Shown here in pieces: positions 1 to 8,818 of a stretch of 64,000 bases of DNA; the stretch's first letter is position 1; every line of letters begins with the position of its first letter. The notes under the pieces were generated by a model, which ran no database searches, had not been told where the DNA came from, and saw only the letters and a program-made list of their open reading frames with translations. Source of the DNA: Chitinophaga sp. YR573 (GTDB taxonomy: Bacteria; Bacteroidota; Bacteroidia; Chitinophagales; Chitinophagaceae); contig NZ_FOJF01000001.1 of assembly GCF_900110995.1 (NCBI RefSeq), positions 451,199 to 515,198 on the forward strand. Reading direction: 5' to 3'. The position numbers were made by a program, and so were the translations under genes.

Positions 1-1096
1 CTACATCGAAAGAGATCTTGGAGTCGATTACAAGACTCTGGATTAATTCCGAGAGGAATTGTCCGACGATATACATGAGTAAACTGGCCAGTATAATGAC
101 CAGTCTTTGCTGCCATAAGTTCTTTACTACCGGCGGTTTAATGGTTTTTACGTGTTCACGGAAAAACAGTAATAACCAGAATGTAAGTAATACGTTCAAT
201 AAGAGATCGCCCAATGAGCGGAAGATCTCATCTTTCGCATAAATGAGCGGAGTGAATATATTGAGTTCGCGTAAGTTAAAAGGGAATGGATATAAATAAC
301 TGAGAATACGGAAGAAGAAGATCACCCCAAACAGGAAAAGAAACCCGTAGAGCGGGTTCTTTTGCTTTGCGAGCATGGCCGCAAACAAGTTGATAAATAT
401 GAGTACACAGATACAACCTAATACACGTAAAATGACACTGAGGATGTTGGGCGGACCAGCATCCATTGTTCTGTCATAGTTCAGATAAAAGAGTATTAGG
501 TTCTGGCCGTTTAAAACGGGAATACCTTTGGGGCGTAAATTAATAGAATATTCAGGCCCCAGCGCCGGTTTATCATAAAAGTGATCTACCAGGTAGTTGT
601 TGCTGATACTGTATTCCATCATCACCGGGATGGCACCGATAAGGTATCTGTCGTGGCTATCCCTACTTCTTATCTTTTTACAGATCATCTCATAATACCC
701 GTTCTTCAACTTTACGAAACGGGTACCAGGGACAAGAGGTGCCTGCTTCTCTTCCGGCTGTACTAGGTTGGTACTCCAGTATACAAGCCAGCGACCGGCA
801 GAACTGCTATCGTATGCAAATACGTAGAAGTCCTGGTTGTCCAGGAGTTTTACCTCTTTTTCATTATATTTTCTTGCAAAAATATCATTGAGTAATACAG
901 AATCTCCTGTAAGTTCTATGAATGATTGTTCCCGTTGACGGATACTTTTTTCCAGGCTGCGTTTTACTCCCTGCGGGGAAGAATAGTACGACCAGTAATT
1001 GCTGAAAAGAAAGGAAAAAGTAAATAACCAGGCAGCAATAATCAGCAGGTATCCATGCCGGATGAAGAAAAGTCTTATTTCTTTTATATCTAACAA
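1..1096 (-). CDS. Multi-pass membrane protein, N-terminal part (runs off left edge)
   Basis: The reverse strand stays open for about 365 codons from the base after the mazG stop codon to the window edge, so the C-terminus is missing. The first codon after that stop is TTG (1094-1096), and no in-frame ATG follows until well into the protein, so TTG is the likely start. Visible order: a short cytoplasmic start, one membrane helix at about residues 15-32, a hydrophilic and probably periplasmic region to about residue 215, then at least four hydrophobic helices between about 220 and 365. This layout (sensor loop plus a membrane bundle) is common in Bacteroidota sensor histidine kinases, but the kinase part would lie outside the window, so that identity is an inference. 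The zero-base spacing suggests translational coupling to mazG. Confidence 0.7.
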   Translation of the reverse strand, partial: MLDIKEIRLFFIRHGYLLIIAAWLFTFSFLFSNYWSYYSSPQGVKRSLEKSIRQREQSFIELTGDSVLLNDIFARKYNEKEVKLLDNQDFYVFAYDSSSAGRWLVYWSTNLVQPEEKQAPLVPGTRFVKLKNGYYEMICKKIRSRDSHDRYLIGAIPVMMEYSISNNYLVDHFYDKPALGPEYSINLRPKGIPVLNGQNLILFYLNYDRTMDAGPPNILSVILRVLGCICVLIFINLFAAMLAKQKNPLYGFLFLFGVIFFFRILSYLYPFPFNLRELNIFTPLIYAKDEIFRSLGDLLLNVLLTFWLLLFFREHVKTIKPPVVKNLWQQRLVIILASLLMYIVGQFLSELIQSLVIDSKISFDV

Positions 1097-1861
1097 TTAT
1101 TCAGTTTTTTTTGCTTCGTTCCAGAGTTCATCCATTTCCACCAGTGACATTTCATCCAGGGATTTCCCTTTTTCAGTAGCCATTTTTTCTATGTATTGAA
1201 AACGGCGGATGAATTTTTTATTGGTACGTTCCAGTGCATTTTCTGCATCGATGTGTAAGAAACGGGAATAGTTAATTAAAGAAAACAGCACATCTCCGAA
1301 TTCAGCTTCTATATCTTTCTCTGTCCCTTTTTCTACCATCTCCTGTAATTCATCCATCTCTTCCTTTACTTTATCCCATACCTGCCGGCTATTCTCCCAT
1401 TCAAATCCTACCTGTTTGGCTTTGCCCTGCAATCTCATGGCTTTTACTAATGCAGGAAGTGCTTTGGGTACTCCACTGAGAACAGAAGTTTTTCCTTCTT
1501 TTAATTTTATTTTCTCCCAGTTTTGTTTCACCTGTTCTTCGTTATCCACTTTTACATCTCCATAGATATGTGGATGCCTGGTGATCAGTTTTTCACAGAC
1601 CCCGTTAATAACGTCTTCAATGGTGAACTGTTGTTGTTCCGTACCGATTTTTGAGTAGAAAACGATGTGAAGAAGCAGGTCGCCCAGTTCCTCTTTCATT
1701 GATTTCCAGTCTTCATCGGTGATGGCATCCACCAGTTCATATAATTCTTCAATTGTTTGTTGTCTGAGGGTATGGATGGTTTGTTTTTTGTCCCAGGGGC
1801 ATTTTTCCCTTAAGTCATCCATAATATGTAACAATCTTTCAAAAGCCGCATTATTTTCCAT
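1097..1861 (-). CDS. mazG: MazG family nucleoside triphosphate pyrophosphohydrolase
   Basis: MazG enzymes hydrolyse (d)NTPs to the monophosphate and pyrophosphate in the cytoplasm and clear non-canonical or excess nucleotides. The 254-residue length fits the two-domain form. In the N-terminal domain the metal-binding pattern is clear: a CPWDKKQT stretch at about 21-28, then EELYEL and, after a spacer, EELGD. A second, more divergent MazG-like domain follows (DELQE and EFGDVLF at about 170-195). It is divergent from tex, with 107 bp between the two ATGs, and its stop codon abuts the next minus-strand gene. The family call is firm; the exact substrate is not visible. Confidence 0.93.
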   Translation of the reverse strand: MENNAAFERLLHIMDDLREKCPWDKKQTIHTLRQQTIEELYELVDAITDEDWKSMKEELGDLLLHIVFYSKIGTEQQQFTIEDVINGVCEKLITRHPHIYGDVKVDNEEQVKQNWEKIKLKEGKTSVLSGVPKALPALVKAMRLQGKAKQVGFEWENSRQVWDKVKEEMDELQEMVEKGTEKDIEAEFGDVLFSLINYSRFLHIDAENALERTNKKFIRRFQYIEKMATEKGKSLDEMSLVEMDELWNEAKKTE

Positions 1862-1942
1862 TTGTCAAATATAAGGTCCAAAGCGGTAAGGCTGCATGTG
1901 AAGATGTTAATTTCTTTTTATGAACGGATAGGCCAATTTAGT

Positions 1943-1950
1943 TACATTTG
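1943..1950 (+). promoter_or_regulatory. -7 promoter box of tex
   Basis: TACATTTG matches the Bacteroidota -7 consensus TAnnTTTG and lies 18 bp before the ATG at 1969. It overlaps an upstream in-frame TTG at 1948, which argues that TTG is not the start. No clear -33 element is visible. Confidence 0.55.
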
Positions 1951-1968
1951 CCGACTAATTTTCAATTC

Positions 1969-4224
1969 ATGAATACCAAACACATTGCGCTTATTTCAGC
2001 GGAGCTGAACATCGCGGCGCGACAAGCGGAGAACACCATGAATTTGCTGGCGGAAGGGTCTACGGTCCCTTTTATCAGCCGCTACCGCAAGGAAGTGACA
2101 GGTAGCCTGGACGAGGTACAGATAGGGCGTATCGAGGATTTACAGAAACGATACAAAGAGGTGGATGAACGCAGGGCCTACATCATCAAAACTATTACGG
2201 AACAGAACAAAATGACCGATGAACTGCTGGAGAAACTGGAGCAATCCTGGGTGATAGCAGAACTGGAAGATTTGTATCTCCCATATAAGACCAAACGTAA
2301 AACCAGGGCGACTGTGGCCATTGAAAAGGGCCTGGAACCATTGGCGAAACTGATCTTTGAACAATCTGAGAATGCACCACAATCCGTTGCAGAACAATAC
2401 CTTAACGAACAGGTAGCGTCTACAGAGGAAGCCCTGAAAGGTGCCCGTGATATCATGGCAGAGTGGATCAATGAAAATGCAGAGCTGCGTGATAAAATGC
2501 GTAAACTATTTACCCACACTTCCAAACTGACGTCCAAAGTGATAGAAGGTAAGGAAGAGGAAGGTAATAAGTATAAGGATTACTTCGACTTCAACGAAGA
2601 ACTGCATACCATCCCTTCTCACCGTGTGATGGCCATTTTACGTGGGGAAGCTGAAGGTTTCCTGTACGGTACCATCAATCCGGAAGAGGAAGATGCAATG
2701 GATATCATGCACAGACAGTTTGTGACTGGCAACAACGCCAGCAGCGAACAGGTAACCAAGGCAATAGCCGATGCTTACAAACGATTGCTGCGCCCATCTC
2801 TGGAAAATGAGTTCAGGGCAGTAGCGAAAGAAAAGGCTGATGCTGAGGCGATTGACGTGTTTGCTGAGAACCTGCGTCAGTTGTTGTTAGCTGCGCCATT
2901 AGGGCCTAAGGGAGTTATTGCGGTGGATCCGGGTTACAGAACTGGTTGTAAAGTGGTAGCGCTTGATGATCAGGGGAATATGCTGGATAATGATGTGATT
3001 TATCCCCTGGAAAAAAATTACAAGAGAGATGATGCAGAAGCCTTATTGAGAAAATGGGCTCAAAAATATAACACCGAAGCCATTGCCGTAGGTAATGGTA
3101 CAGCAGGCCGTGAAACGGAAGAGTTTGTGAAGAAAATTGATTTTGGCAAGAAGATCAATGTGTTTATGGTGAATGAAAGCGGCGCTTCCGTTTACTCTGC
3201 CTCTGAAGTTGCAAGGGAAGAGTTCCCTGAGTATGATGTTACCGTGCGTGGCGCTATTTCTATCGGTCGCAGGCTGATAGATCCCCTGGCTGAGCTGGTA
3301 AAGATAGATCCTAAAGCGATTGGCGTTGGTCAGTACCAGCATGATGTGAACCAGTCCAACCTGAAACAGAGCCTGGACAGAGTGGTGGTAAGCTGCGTGA
3401 ATAACGTAGGTGTGAACCTGAATACAGCCTCTAAACACTTATTAGCGTATGTATCCGGCTTAGGTCCTTCCCTGGCGGAGAATATCGTGAAGTACAGGAA
3501 AGAGAATGGTGCGTTCAGCAACCGTATGCAGCTGAAAAAGGTGACCCGTCTGGGTGAGAAAGCGTTTGAACAGTGTGCGGGCTTCCTTCGCATTGAGAAC
3601 GGAGATAACCCACTGGATAACTCAGCAGTGCATCCGGAACGTTATAAGCTGATAGAGTCAATGGCCAGCAAACAGGGAAGTTCCATACAGGACCTGATGG
3701 CAAAAGAAGATTTACGTAAGAAAATCAATCCGAAGGAATATGTGAGTGAGGAAGTAGGTTTGCTGACACTGGAAGATATTCTGAAAGAGCTGGATAAACC
3801 TAGTCGTGACCCCCGTGATGAGATTGCTATCTTTGAATATGCAGACGGTATTCGTACGATGGAAGACCTGAAAGTAGGTATGACATTGCCGGGTGTGGTG
3901 ACAAACATTACCAATTTCGGTGCTTTTGTGGATGTGGGAGTGAAACAGGATGGTTTGGTGCATATCTCTCATCTGAGTAATAAGTTCATTACCAATCCCA
4001 ACGAAGCGGTGAAATTGAACCAGAAAGTAACTGTGACAGTACTGGAAGTAGATCCTTCAAGAAAGAGAATTTCTTTATCTATGAAGGATAATGAGGCCCC
4101 TTCTGCTGGTCCTCGCAGGGAGAATAATAGTAATAAGAAGCCTTCTTCTTCTAAACCTGCTGCTCCTGCGCCAATCAATGATTTCCAGGCGAAGCTGAAC
4201 GAGTTGAGAAAGAAATTTAATTAA
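1969..4224 (+). CDS. tex: Tex family RNA-binding transcription accessory protein
   Basis: Tex is a cytoplasmic nucleic-acid-binding protein tied to transcription and RNA quality control. The order fits the family: an N-terminal helical Tex region with the usual start (AEL..AARQAENTMNLLAEG and PFISRYRKE), a YqgF/RuvC-like fold starting at GVIAVDPGYRTGCKV (about residue 320), helix-hairpin-helix segments near 490-560, and a C-terminal S1 domain (GVVTNITNFGAFVDVG, about 640-715) followed by a Ser/Pro/Lys-rich tail. I chose the ATG at 1969 rather than the in-frame TTG at 1948 because the latter sits inside the promoter box. The length of 751 residues is typical. A strong terminator follows, so it is probably a single-gene unit. 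Confidence 0.95.
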   Translation: MNTKHIALISAELNIAARQAENTMNLLAEGSTVPFISRYRKEVTGSLDEVQIGRIEDLQKRYKEVDERRAYIIKTITEQNKMTDELLEKLEQSWVIAELEDLYLPYKTKRKTRATVAIEKGLEPLAKLIFEQSENAPQSVAEQYLNEQVASTEEALKGARDIMAEWINENAELRDKMRKLFTHTSKLTSKVIEGKEEEGNKYKDYFDFNEELHTIPSHRVMAILRGEAEGFLYGTINPEEEDAMDIMHRQFVTGNNASSEQVTKAIADAYKRLLRPSLENEFRAVAKEKADAEAIDVFAENLRQLLLAAPLGPKGVIAVDPGYRTGCKVVALDDQGNMLDNDVIYPLEKNYKRDDAEALLRKWAQKYNTEAIAVGNGTAGRETEEFVKKIDFGKKINVFMVNESGASVYSASEVAREEFPEYDVTVRGAISIGRRLIDPLAELVKIDPKAIGVGQYQHDVNQSNLKQSLDRVVVSCVNNVGVNLNTASKHLLAYVSGLGPSLAENIVKYRKENGAFSNRMQLKKVTRLGEKAFEQCAGFLRIENGDNPLDNSAVHPERYKLIESMASKQGSSIQDLMAKEDLRKKINPKEYVSEEVGLLTLEDILKELDKPSRDPRDEIAIFEYADGIRTMEDLKVGMTLPGVVTNITNFGAFVDVGVKQDGLVHISHLSNKFITNPNEAVKLNQKVTVTVLEVDPSRKRISLSMKDNEAPSAGPRRENNSNKKPSSSKPAAPAPINDFQAKLNELRKKFN

Positions 4225-4238
4225 ATAGTTTTTAGCAG

Positions 4239-4267
4239 GCCTGGTGGATATTCCACCAGGCTTTTTT
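4239..4267 (+). terminator. Intrinsic terminator of tex
   Basis: A perfect 10-bp stem (4239-4248 with 4252-4261) with a 3-nt loop is followed by six T residues. Confidence 0.9.
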
Positions 4268-4321
4268 CTTTTATCTCTTAATTAGCGGTAGCTTTGTTGC
4301 ATTCTCATTCATACATGAATT

Positions 4322-4552
4322 ATGACTACAGACGAATACGCATCACAGATCGTTGAGGAATTAAAGACAGCAGAGAATTATACAGAAGTAGAAGCTATTA
4401 TTGAGAAGAATGACTTTATCATCGGGAGATGTTTAACTAAGCTCCAGAGTATTTTAGAGAACCTGTCCCCGCTGCTTTGCACCAGCACACAATGGAGTTG
4501 TTACCGGTATGCCATCATTTATCTCCGCAGGCAACCATTAATGGCCATATGA
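4322..4552 (+). CDS. Small conserved-looking protein coupled to the DUF983 gene
   Basis: This 76-residue protein is not one I recognise. The first half is acidic and helical; the second half is basic and aromatic (TQWSCYRYAIIYLRRQP), with two cysteines. Support for a real gene is the arrangement: its TGA (4550-4552) overlaps the ATG of the DUF983 gene (4549-4551) as ATGA, the classic sign of translational coupling. It has no signal peptide or clear membrane segment, so it is probably cytoplasmic. Its function is unknown; a role linked to the DUF983 membrane protein is inferred only from the coupling. Confidence 0.65.
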   Translation: MTTDEYASQIVEELKTAENYTEVEAIIEKNDFIIGRCLTKLQSILENLSPLLCTSTQWSCYRYAIIYLRRQPLMAI

Positions 4553-4932
4553 GTTACATATCCAGTTTATTGCTGAATAAATGCCCCCGATGCAGGAAGG
4601 GAGATCTGTTTAAGAACCAGAACCCTTATGTATTGAAGAAGGTATTTGATATGCATGATCATTGTCCCGTATGCGGACAAAAGACCGAGCTGGAAATAGG
4701 CTTCTGGTATGGAACGGGTTATGTGAGTTATGTGGTAGCGGTATTGTTTTCCCTGTTTAATTTAGCGTGGTACTGGCTCATTTTTGGCATTACATGGCGT
4801 GATGACAGTATTTATCACTGGCTGATAACAAATGGTATTCTGCTGGCGCTGATTATGCCCGGATTGATACGCTGGTCCAGGACCCTTTATCTTTCCTTTT
4901 TTGTAAGTTATGAACCTACACGGGTTAGTTAA
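4549..4932 (+). CDS. DUF983 family membrane protein
   Basis: The 127-residue protein begins with a CPRCRKGDLF motif and a second CPVCG pair about 30 residues later, together a likely zinc-ribbon site. Two hydrophobic helices follow (about 52-75 and 88-108). This order, a four-cysteine ribbon then a two-helix membrane anchor, is the DUF983 family pattern. I took the ATG at 4549, which overlaps the stop of the preceding gene; an upstream extension of the same frame lies inside that gene. The stop overlaps the end of a convergent lipoprotein gene by 8 bp. No biochemical role is established that I can name. Confidence 0.85.
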   Translation: MSYISSLLLNKCPRCRKGDLFKNQNPYVLKKVFDMHDHCPVCGQKTELEIGFWYGTGYVSYVVAVLFSLFNLAWYWLIFGITWRDDSIYHWLITNGILLALIMPGLIRWSRTLYLSFFVSYEPTRVS

Positions 4933-5446
4933 GCGGGAACTTCAGTTTCCATCTTAAGAGTTTATCAGGATATACATTATCATTCTTTTCTGCATATAGT
5001 GTTACCACACCATTTACAGCTATGCCGATATAGATGATATCCCTGTTCATATCTACAGCCAGGGCAGCTTCATCTGTACCGCAGTAATGCCGCCGGCATC
5101 CCTGGTTATAAAGGATGGTACCTTCCACTTCTACTGGAGGGGTGACATCGAAGCGTTCTGTAAAAACGGGTTCATCTTTTCCCAGCAACCGGCTTATACG
5201 CGTTTTAAGCGGCTCTTTCCGGAGCATACCTGTCTCTAAAGCATATTTACCGTCATACTGTTCAAAGATCTGCCAGGAAGCCACCTGAAGTGGTTCTATG
5301 GTATCATTGACAGCAATCATGGTATCTGTTTCGGGTTGAATGGCTCCGCGTTTCTTTTCTTCTATTTTATTAGTTGTTTCCGGTTGTTTACATCCGATGA
5401 TGCAAGCGGCCATCACATAAAAAGCAGTCAGTTGTCTATTAATCAT
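4925..5446 (-). CDS. Predicted lipoprotein of unknown function
   Basis: The 173-residue protein has an N-terminal hydrophobic segment ending in IIGC, a lipobox with Cys at about residue 19, followed by a charged linker rich in Glu and Lys. It is therefore probably an outer-membrane-anchored lipoprotein. The mature part is mixed, with a two-cysteine CRRHYC stretch; I do not recognise a family. Its ATG overlaps the stop of the upstream enoyl-CoA hydratase gene as ATGA, so the two are co-translated, although a functional link is not obvious. Confidence 0.72.
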   Translation of the reverse strand: MINRQLTAFYVMAACIIGCKQPETTNKIEEKKRGAIQPETDTMIAVNDTIEPLQVASWQIFEQYDGKYALETGMLRKEPLKTRISRLLGKDEPVFTERFDVTPPVEVEGTILYNQGCRRHYCGTDEAALAVDMNRDIIYIGIAVNGVVTLYAEKNDNVYPDKLLRWKLKFPLN

Positions 5447-6222
5447 TTTCCTTTAAATATGGGTGTCCTTTTTTCTACAAACGCCTGCATACCTTCTTTC
5501 TGATCATCAGAGGCAAATAGCAGGTAAAAGTTTTTACGTTCAAAATGCAAACCTTCCTCAAGGGAGCTATCAAAAGCTTTAAGTACAGATTCTTTGGCCA
5601 TTTTAACGGCTAAAGGGCTTAATGCGGCAATTTCTTCTGCCAGCTTTACGGCTTCCTGCAGATACAGTTCTACAGGTACTACCCGGTTAATGAGACCTGC
5701 TTTCAATGCTTCTTCAGCGGTGATAGAGCGACCTGTAAGTACCATTTCCATAGCGAGGGCCTTCCCTACTGCCCTGGTAAGGCGTTGAGTCCCCCCTGCA
5801 CCTGGCATAACGCCTATCTTAATTTCCGGTTGTCCGAAGCGGGCTGTTTCGCTGGCGATAATCATATCACATAACATGACCAGTTCACAACCACCGCCCA
5901 ATGCAAAACCACTTACAGCTGCAATCAACGGCTTCTTTGTTTTCTTTATTGCATCCCAGGTACTGAACTGATCGGTATTAAACATATCCATGGCAGTTTT
6001 TCCGGCCATTTGTTTAATATCAGCCCCGGCAGCAAAGGCTTTGTCGTTGCCACTTATTACGATCACGCGTACACTGTCATCTGCATCCAGGACCTTCAAA
6101 GCCTCTTTCAATTCAGTCATGAGCTGCAGGTTCAGCGCATTGAGTTCTTTGGGTCTGTTTAGTTGTATTTGTGCCACAAAAGGGGCAATTTGCCGGTGTA
6201 TGATAATATATTCTGGTTGCAT
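5443..6222 (-). CDS. Enoyl-CoA hydratase/isomerase family protein
   Basis: At 259 residues this is a standard crotonase-fold enzyme that would hydrate or isomerise acyl-CoA thioesters in the cytoplasm. Visible motifs are the oxyanion-hole segment AFAAGADIKQM (about 62-72), AVSGFALGGGCEL (about 103-115), and the catalytic region FGQPEIKIGVMPGAGGTQRL (split around residue 135), with a Glu in each of the two usual catalytic positions. This points to short-chain enoyl-CoA hydratase activity in beta-oxidation, but close relatives act on other acyl-CoAs. It has its own promoter (6258-6286) and overlaps the downstream lipoprotein gene. Confidence 0.92.
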   Translation of the reverse strand: MQPEYIIIHRQIAPFVAQIQLNRPKELNALNLQLMTELKEALKVLDADDSVRVIVISGNDKAFAAGADIKQMAGKTAMDMFNTDQFSTWDAIKKTKKPLIAAVSGFALGGGCELVMLCDMIIASETARFGQPEIKIGVMPGAGGTQRLTRAVGKALAMEMVLTGRSITAEEALKAGLINRVVPVELYLQEAVKLAEEIAALSPLAVKMAKESVLKAFDSSLEEGLHFERKNFYLLFASDDQKEGMQAFVEKRTPIFKGK

Positions 6223-6257
6223 ATCCTAAGTTACGGGAATTTTTATGTTGGAATTTG

Positions 6258-6286
6258 CAAATATAAGTAGATAGGCTTACTAACAA
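6258..6286 (-). promoter_or_regulatory. Promoter of the enoyl-CoA hydratase gene
   Basis: On the minus strand there is a TTG at 6284-6286, an 18-bp spacer, and TATATTTG (6258-6265), a full match to TAnnTTTG, 36 bp before the ATG. Confidence 0.6.
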
Positions 6287-6330
6287 TCGCCTGACAATCA
6301 ATATTGTATTTTTTGGATACAATATCTTTC

Positions 6331-6362
6331 TTGTATCTTCCGTTCATGAATCATTATTTTTG
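6331..6362 (+). promoter_or_regulatory. Promoter of the YD-repeat protein gene
   Basis: TTG at 6331-6333, a 21-bp spacer, and TATTTTTG at 6355-6362 match the Bacteroidota -33/-7 pattern. The start codon follows 8 bp later, so the leader is almost absent and the second Met (6377) may be the true start. Confidence 0.6.
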
Positions 6363-6370
6363 CATCTAAT

Positions 6371-7222
6371 ATGTATATGAGAAAACTTATTTTGCTGATA
6401 GCAGCAGCGCTGGGGCTGCAGGGGGTAGCGAATGCTCAGTTTTATTACCAGGATATTCATAATACTATACGTACGGAGGAAAATCTTGATGTACTAAAGC
6501 AGAATAAAATCGCTGTACAGTGGGTGGAGAGTTTGGATGCGAGTATGGAATCAGATGATGATTTCAGGTGTGAGCGGGAGATACTGATGAACTACAGGAA
6601 GATGAAATCGAAGGTGCAGTCGAGGTCAACGGGTTATTCCACCATGATGTCTTACTTCTCTGCGAAGGGCAATCTGACCAAAACAGTGGACAGTTCTCAG
6701 AATAGTACCACGGTGATCAATTACATCCGGGATTCGGCCTCAAAACTCACGGAAGTGTACCTGGTTTCCCAGGATCAGAAGAGCAAATATCAGTTTACTG
6801 AAACGCGGAGATATATTTACGATGCAGCGGGTCATATCATCAAAATGATTCACTTTCATAATGACCGTATTCAGGATTCTTCTATCGTCACCTTCACCTT
6901 AAATGAAAAGGGTCAGATTACAGAAGAGTTTGAATCCGGCAACAATGTACACAGCCAGCGTATTTACTATAAATACAACGACCAGGGGCTGCTTACGGAT
7001 ATTGTCCGCTACTCTCCTTCCCGTCAGAAGATGTTACCGGATTATATGTTCGATTACGATGCACAGAAGCGGGTTTCACAGATGACTACCGTGAACGGGC
7101 AATCGGCGAATTATACGATCTGGAAGTACACTTATACTGCACAGGGGCTGCCGGACAGAGAGGAATGTTATGGTAAAAAGAAGGAGTTGCTGGGGATGAT
7201 CAAGTACAAATATTCGAAGTAG
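6371..7222 (+). CDS. Secreted protein with YD-type (RHS-like) repeats
   Basis: The 283-residue protein begins with a Sec signal peptide (about residues 3-22, ending in NAQ), so it is exported. The second half holds four or more repeats of the form Y-x-Y-D-x-x-G followed by a short turn (YIYDAAGHI, YYKYNDQGLL, FDYDAQKRV, YTYTAQGLP), which resemble single-copy RHS/YD repeats. Such short repeat proteins are frequent in Bacteroidota and mostly uncharacterised; they lack the toxin tip of true RHS proteins. It stands alone between its own promoter and the tRNA unit. Surface localisation or carbohydrate contact is possible, but nothing in the sequence fixes a role. Confidence 0.75.
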   Translation: MYMRKLILLIAAALGLQGVANAQFYYQDIHNTIRTEENLDVLKQNKIAVQWVESLDASMESDDDFRCEREILMNYRKMKSKVQSRSTGYSTMMSYFSAKGNLTKTVDSSQNSTTVINYIRDSASKLTEVYLVSQDQKSKYQFTETRRYIYDAAGHIIKMIHFHNDRIQDSSIVTFTLNEKGQITEEFESGNNVHSQRIYYKYNDQGLLTDIVRYSPSRQKMLPDYMFDYDAQKRVSQMTTVNGQSANYTIWKYTYTAQGLPDREECYGKKKELLGMIKYKYSK

Positions 7223-7246
7223 TTTTCAAAAAAAGGGGGTAGGAAT

Positions 7247-7276
7247 TTTGTTTTTTCAAAACAATTCCTATCTTTG
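7247..7276 (+). promoter_or_regulatory. Promoter of the tRNA-Gly/tRNA-Leu unit
   Basis: TTTG at 7247-7250, an 18-bp spacer and TATCTTTG at 7269-7276 form a near-ideal promoter, 54 bp before the first tRNA base. Confidence 0.75.
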
Positions 7277-7330
7277 CAATCCCAACGAAAAAACAACGGT
7301 TCTTTTAGCGGGAAAGTTCTTACAAGATAT

Positions 7331-7406
<76 letters not shown>

Positions 7407-7455
7407 GATACAGATTTCCAAATTGCTTGCAGTTTGGATTTTTTGTTTCCAGGAT

Positions 7456-7541
7456 ACCCGGATGGTGGAATTGGTAGACACGCCGGACTTAAAATCCTGT
7501 TCTCCGCAAGGGGAGTGACGGTTCAACTCCGTTTCCGGGTA
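7456..7541 (+). tRNA. tRNA-Leu (anticodon TAA)
   Basis: A class II tRNA with a long variable arm. The acceptor stem is 7456-7462 with 7534-7540, the D-arm has the TGGTGGAATTGGTAGACACG signature, and the anticodon TAA is at 7490-7492. The discriminator is A7541. It is followed by CGA, so CCA is not encoded, unlike the neighbouring tRNA-Gly. Confidence 0.95.
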
Positions 7542-7572
7542 CGAATTATGGGAAAGGCTTCCCAAAGAAATT

Positions 7573-7605
7573 AAAGGTCATTCGAAAGAATGGCCTTTTT
7601 TGTTT
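7573..7605 (+). terminator. Intrinsic terminator of the tRNA unit
   Basis: An 11-bp stem (7573-7583 with 7588-7598, one G-U pair) closed by a GAAA tetraloop and followed by a T run. Confidence 0.85.
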
Positions 7606-7650
7606 GTACCTCTTTATTATTTAAATCCTGTGGATATCTAGCCTAAATTT

Positions 7651-8445
7651 ATGAAGCAATTGCAAATATTAACAGCAGATTTGTTAAGCGGGTATATCTC
7701 AGCGACATCGTCTGGGATATTGACAATTGCTTACAACGAGCTTTCCGATGCACCATTATCTACCAAAGAATTCAGCTTTTATAGATCTGTTGCTTCTGTA
7801 TATTCCAGCAAAATAGAAGGTGCTACTATTGAGCTTGATTCCTATGTTAAGCATAAAAGATTCGGGATAGAATTTGAACCTGATTATACCCGGAAAATTG
7901 ATGATCTCTATCTCGCATATGAATTTGCCCAAAATCAAATCCCCAATAAAGCAAACATTTCACAAGCACATACGATTCTGGCAAAACACATTGTAGCAAA
8001 AAACTGGCAGGGGAAATTCCGAAGTCAGAATATGTATGTTACAACCAATGATGGGCATATAGAATCTATAGCCACTTCTCCTTTTGAAGTAGCTACAGAA
8101 ATTAATAAGTTTTATGCTGATCTTGAAATTTTATTGGCAACAGATCTGACTATACAGGAAACATTCTTTTTTGCCAGTTTGATCCATCTGGTATTTGTAA
8201 AAATACATCCCTGGAATGACGGCAATGGAAGAAGTGCGCGTTTATTGGAAAAATGGTTTCTGGCGCAAAAGTTAGGGCCGGCAGCATGGTTTATTCAATC
8301 AGAAAAATACTATTATATCAAACATCAGGAGTATTATAATCATATACGCCTGCTGGGAATTGAATATACTGAACTTGATTATACCAAAGCATTGCCTTTT
8401 TTATTGATGCTACCTCAGGCGTTGGTTATAAAGGAGGAGAATTAG
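7651..8445 (+). CDS. Fic family protein (predicted AMPylase, class II)
   Basis: Fic domains usually move AMP from ATP onto a hydroxyl side chain of a target protein. The core motif is intact: HPWNDGNGRSAR at residues 186-197, with catalytic His186, the Asp-Gly-Asn-Gly-Arg anion-binding loop, and Arg197. An inhibitory motif of the (S/T)xxxE(G/N) type is visible upstream (S52 to E56-G57), which would make it an N-terminally self-inhibited class II enzyme. The 264-residue length fits a compact bacterial Fic protein with little added sequence. No antitoxin gene sits upstream, which agrees with inhibition in cis. The target is unknown; the gene follows the tRNA terminator as its own unit. Confidence 0.9.
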   Translation: MKQLQILTADLLSGYISATSSGILTIAYNELSDAPLSTKEFSFYRSVASVYSSKIEGATIELDSYVKHKRFGIEFEPDYTRKIDDLYLAYEFAQNQIPNKANISQAHTILAKHIVAKNWQGKFRSQNMYVTTNDGHIESIATSPFEVATEINKFYADLEILLATDLTIQETFFFASLIHLVFVKIHPWNDGNGRSARLLEKWFLAQKLGPAAWFIQSEKYYYIKHQEYYNHIRLLGIEYTELDYTKALPFLLMLPQALVIKEEN

Positions 8446-8481
8446 TAAGGCTTCCTGAAGTATTAAACTGCTATCTTCTTT

Positions 8482-8727
8482 TCAATCACTGTTTTTAAAG
8501 TCGATCTCATAATCGAATCCTCGAGCTTGTAATTTCCTAAGCCATTTTTTATACAAATTATTACCAATTACAAGCTTGCCTTCCTTCATATAAAGTGTTT
8601 CACCAATAATAAAGGTTTGAAGATCGGCTTTGAATTCTTGTGGTAAATCATTTAAAAAGATGATGTCCTTTTTTGACAAGGTCCACAATGCACCTATTTT
8701 TCCAGATATTAAGGCAAGTTGATTCAT
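8482..8727 (-). CDS. Hypothetical 81-residue protein (duplicated family)
   Basis: A small, lysine-rich, probably cytoplasmic protein without signal peptide or recognised domain. It is supported as a gene by a diverged second copy of its first 38 codons and upstream DNA at 10449-10608; the copy keeps the reading frame in the shared part (MNQLA, ALWTLSKK, IFLNDL), so protein-level selection is plausible. It ends about 36 bp from the Fic gene stop in convergent orientation. I cannot assign a function. Confidence 0.55.
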   Translation of the reverse strand: MNQLALISGKIGALWTLSKKDIIFLNDLPQEFKADLQTFIIGETLYMKEGKLVIGNNLYKKWLRKLQARGFDYEIDFKNSD

Positions 8728-8818
8728 AATTTGATCAGGAATTATACAACATAAATTCAGGGAATTCTGCCTAAACCAAATATTCCGCTAAGAATGATTT
8801 TATTATCTTTAGCATCCT

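Noticed and set aside
581-766. 61-codon plus-strand frame near the left edge
   Set aside because: It is antisense to the continuous membrane-protein frame that runs from the mazG stop to the window edge.
2140-4178. Many reverse-strand open frames inside tex
   Set aside because: They are shadows of a highly conserved gene; none shows a domain, signal peptide or start context.
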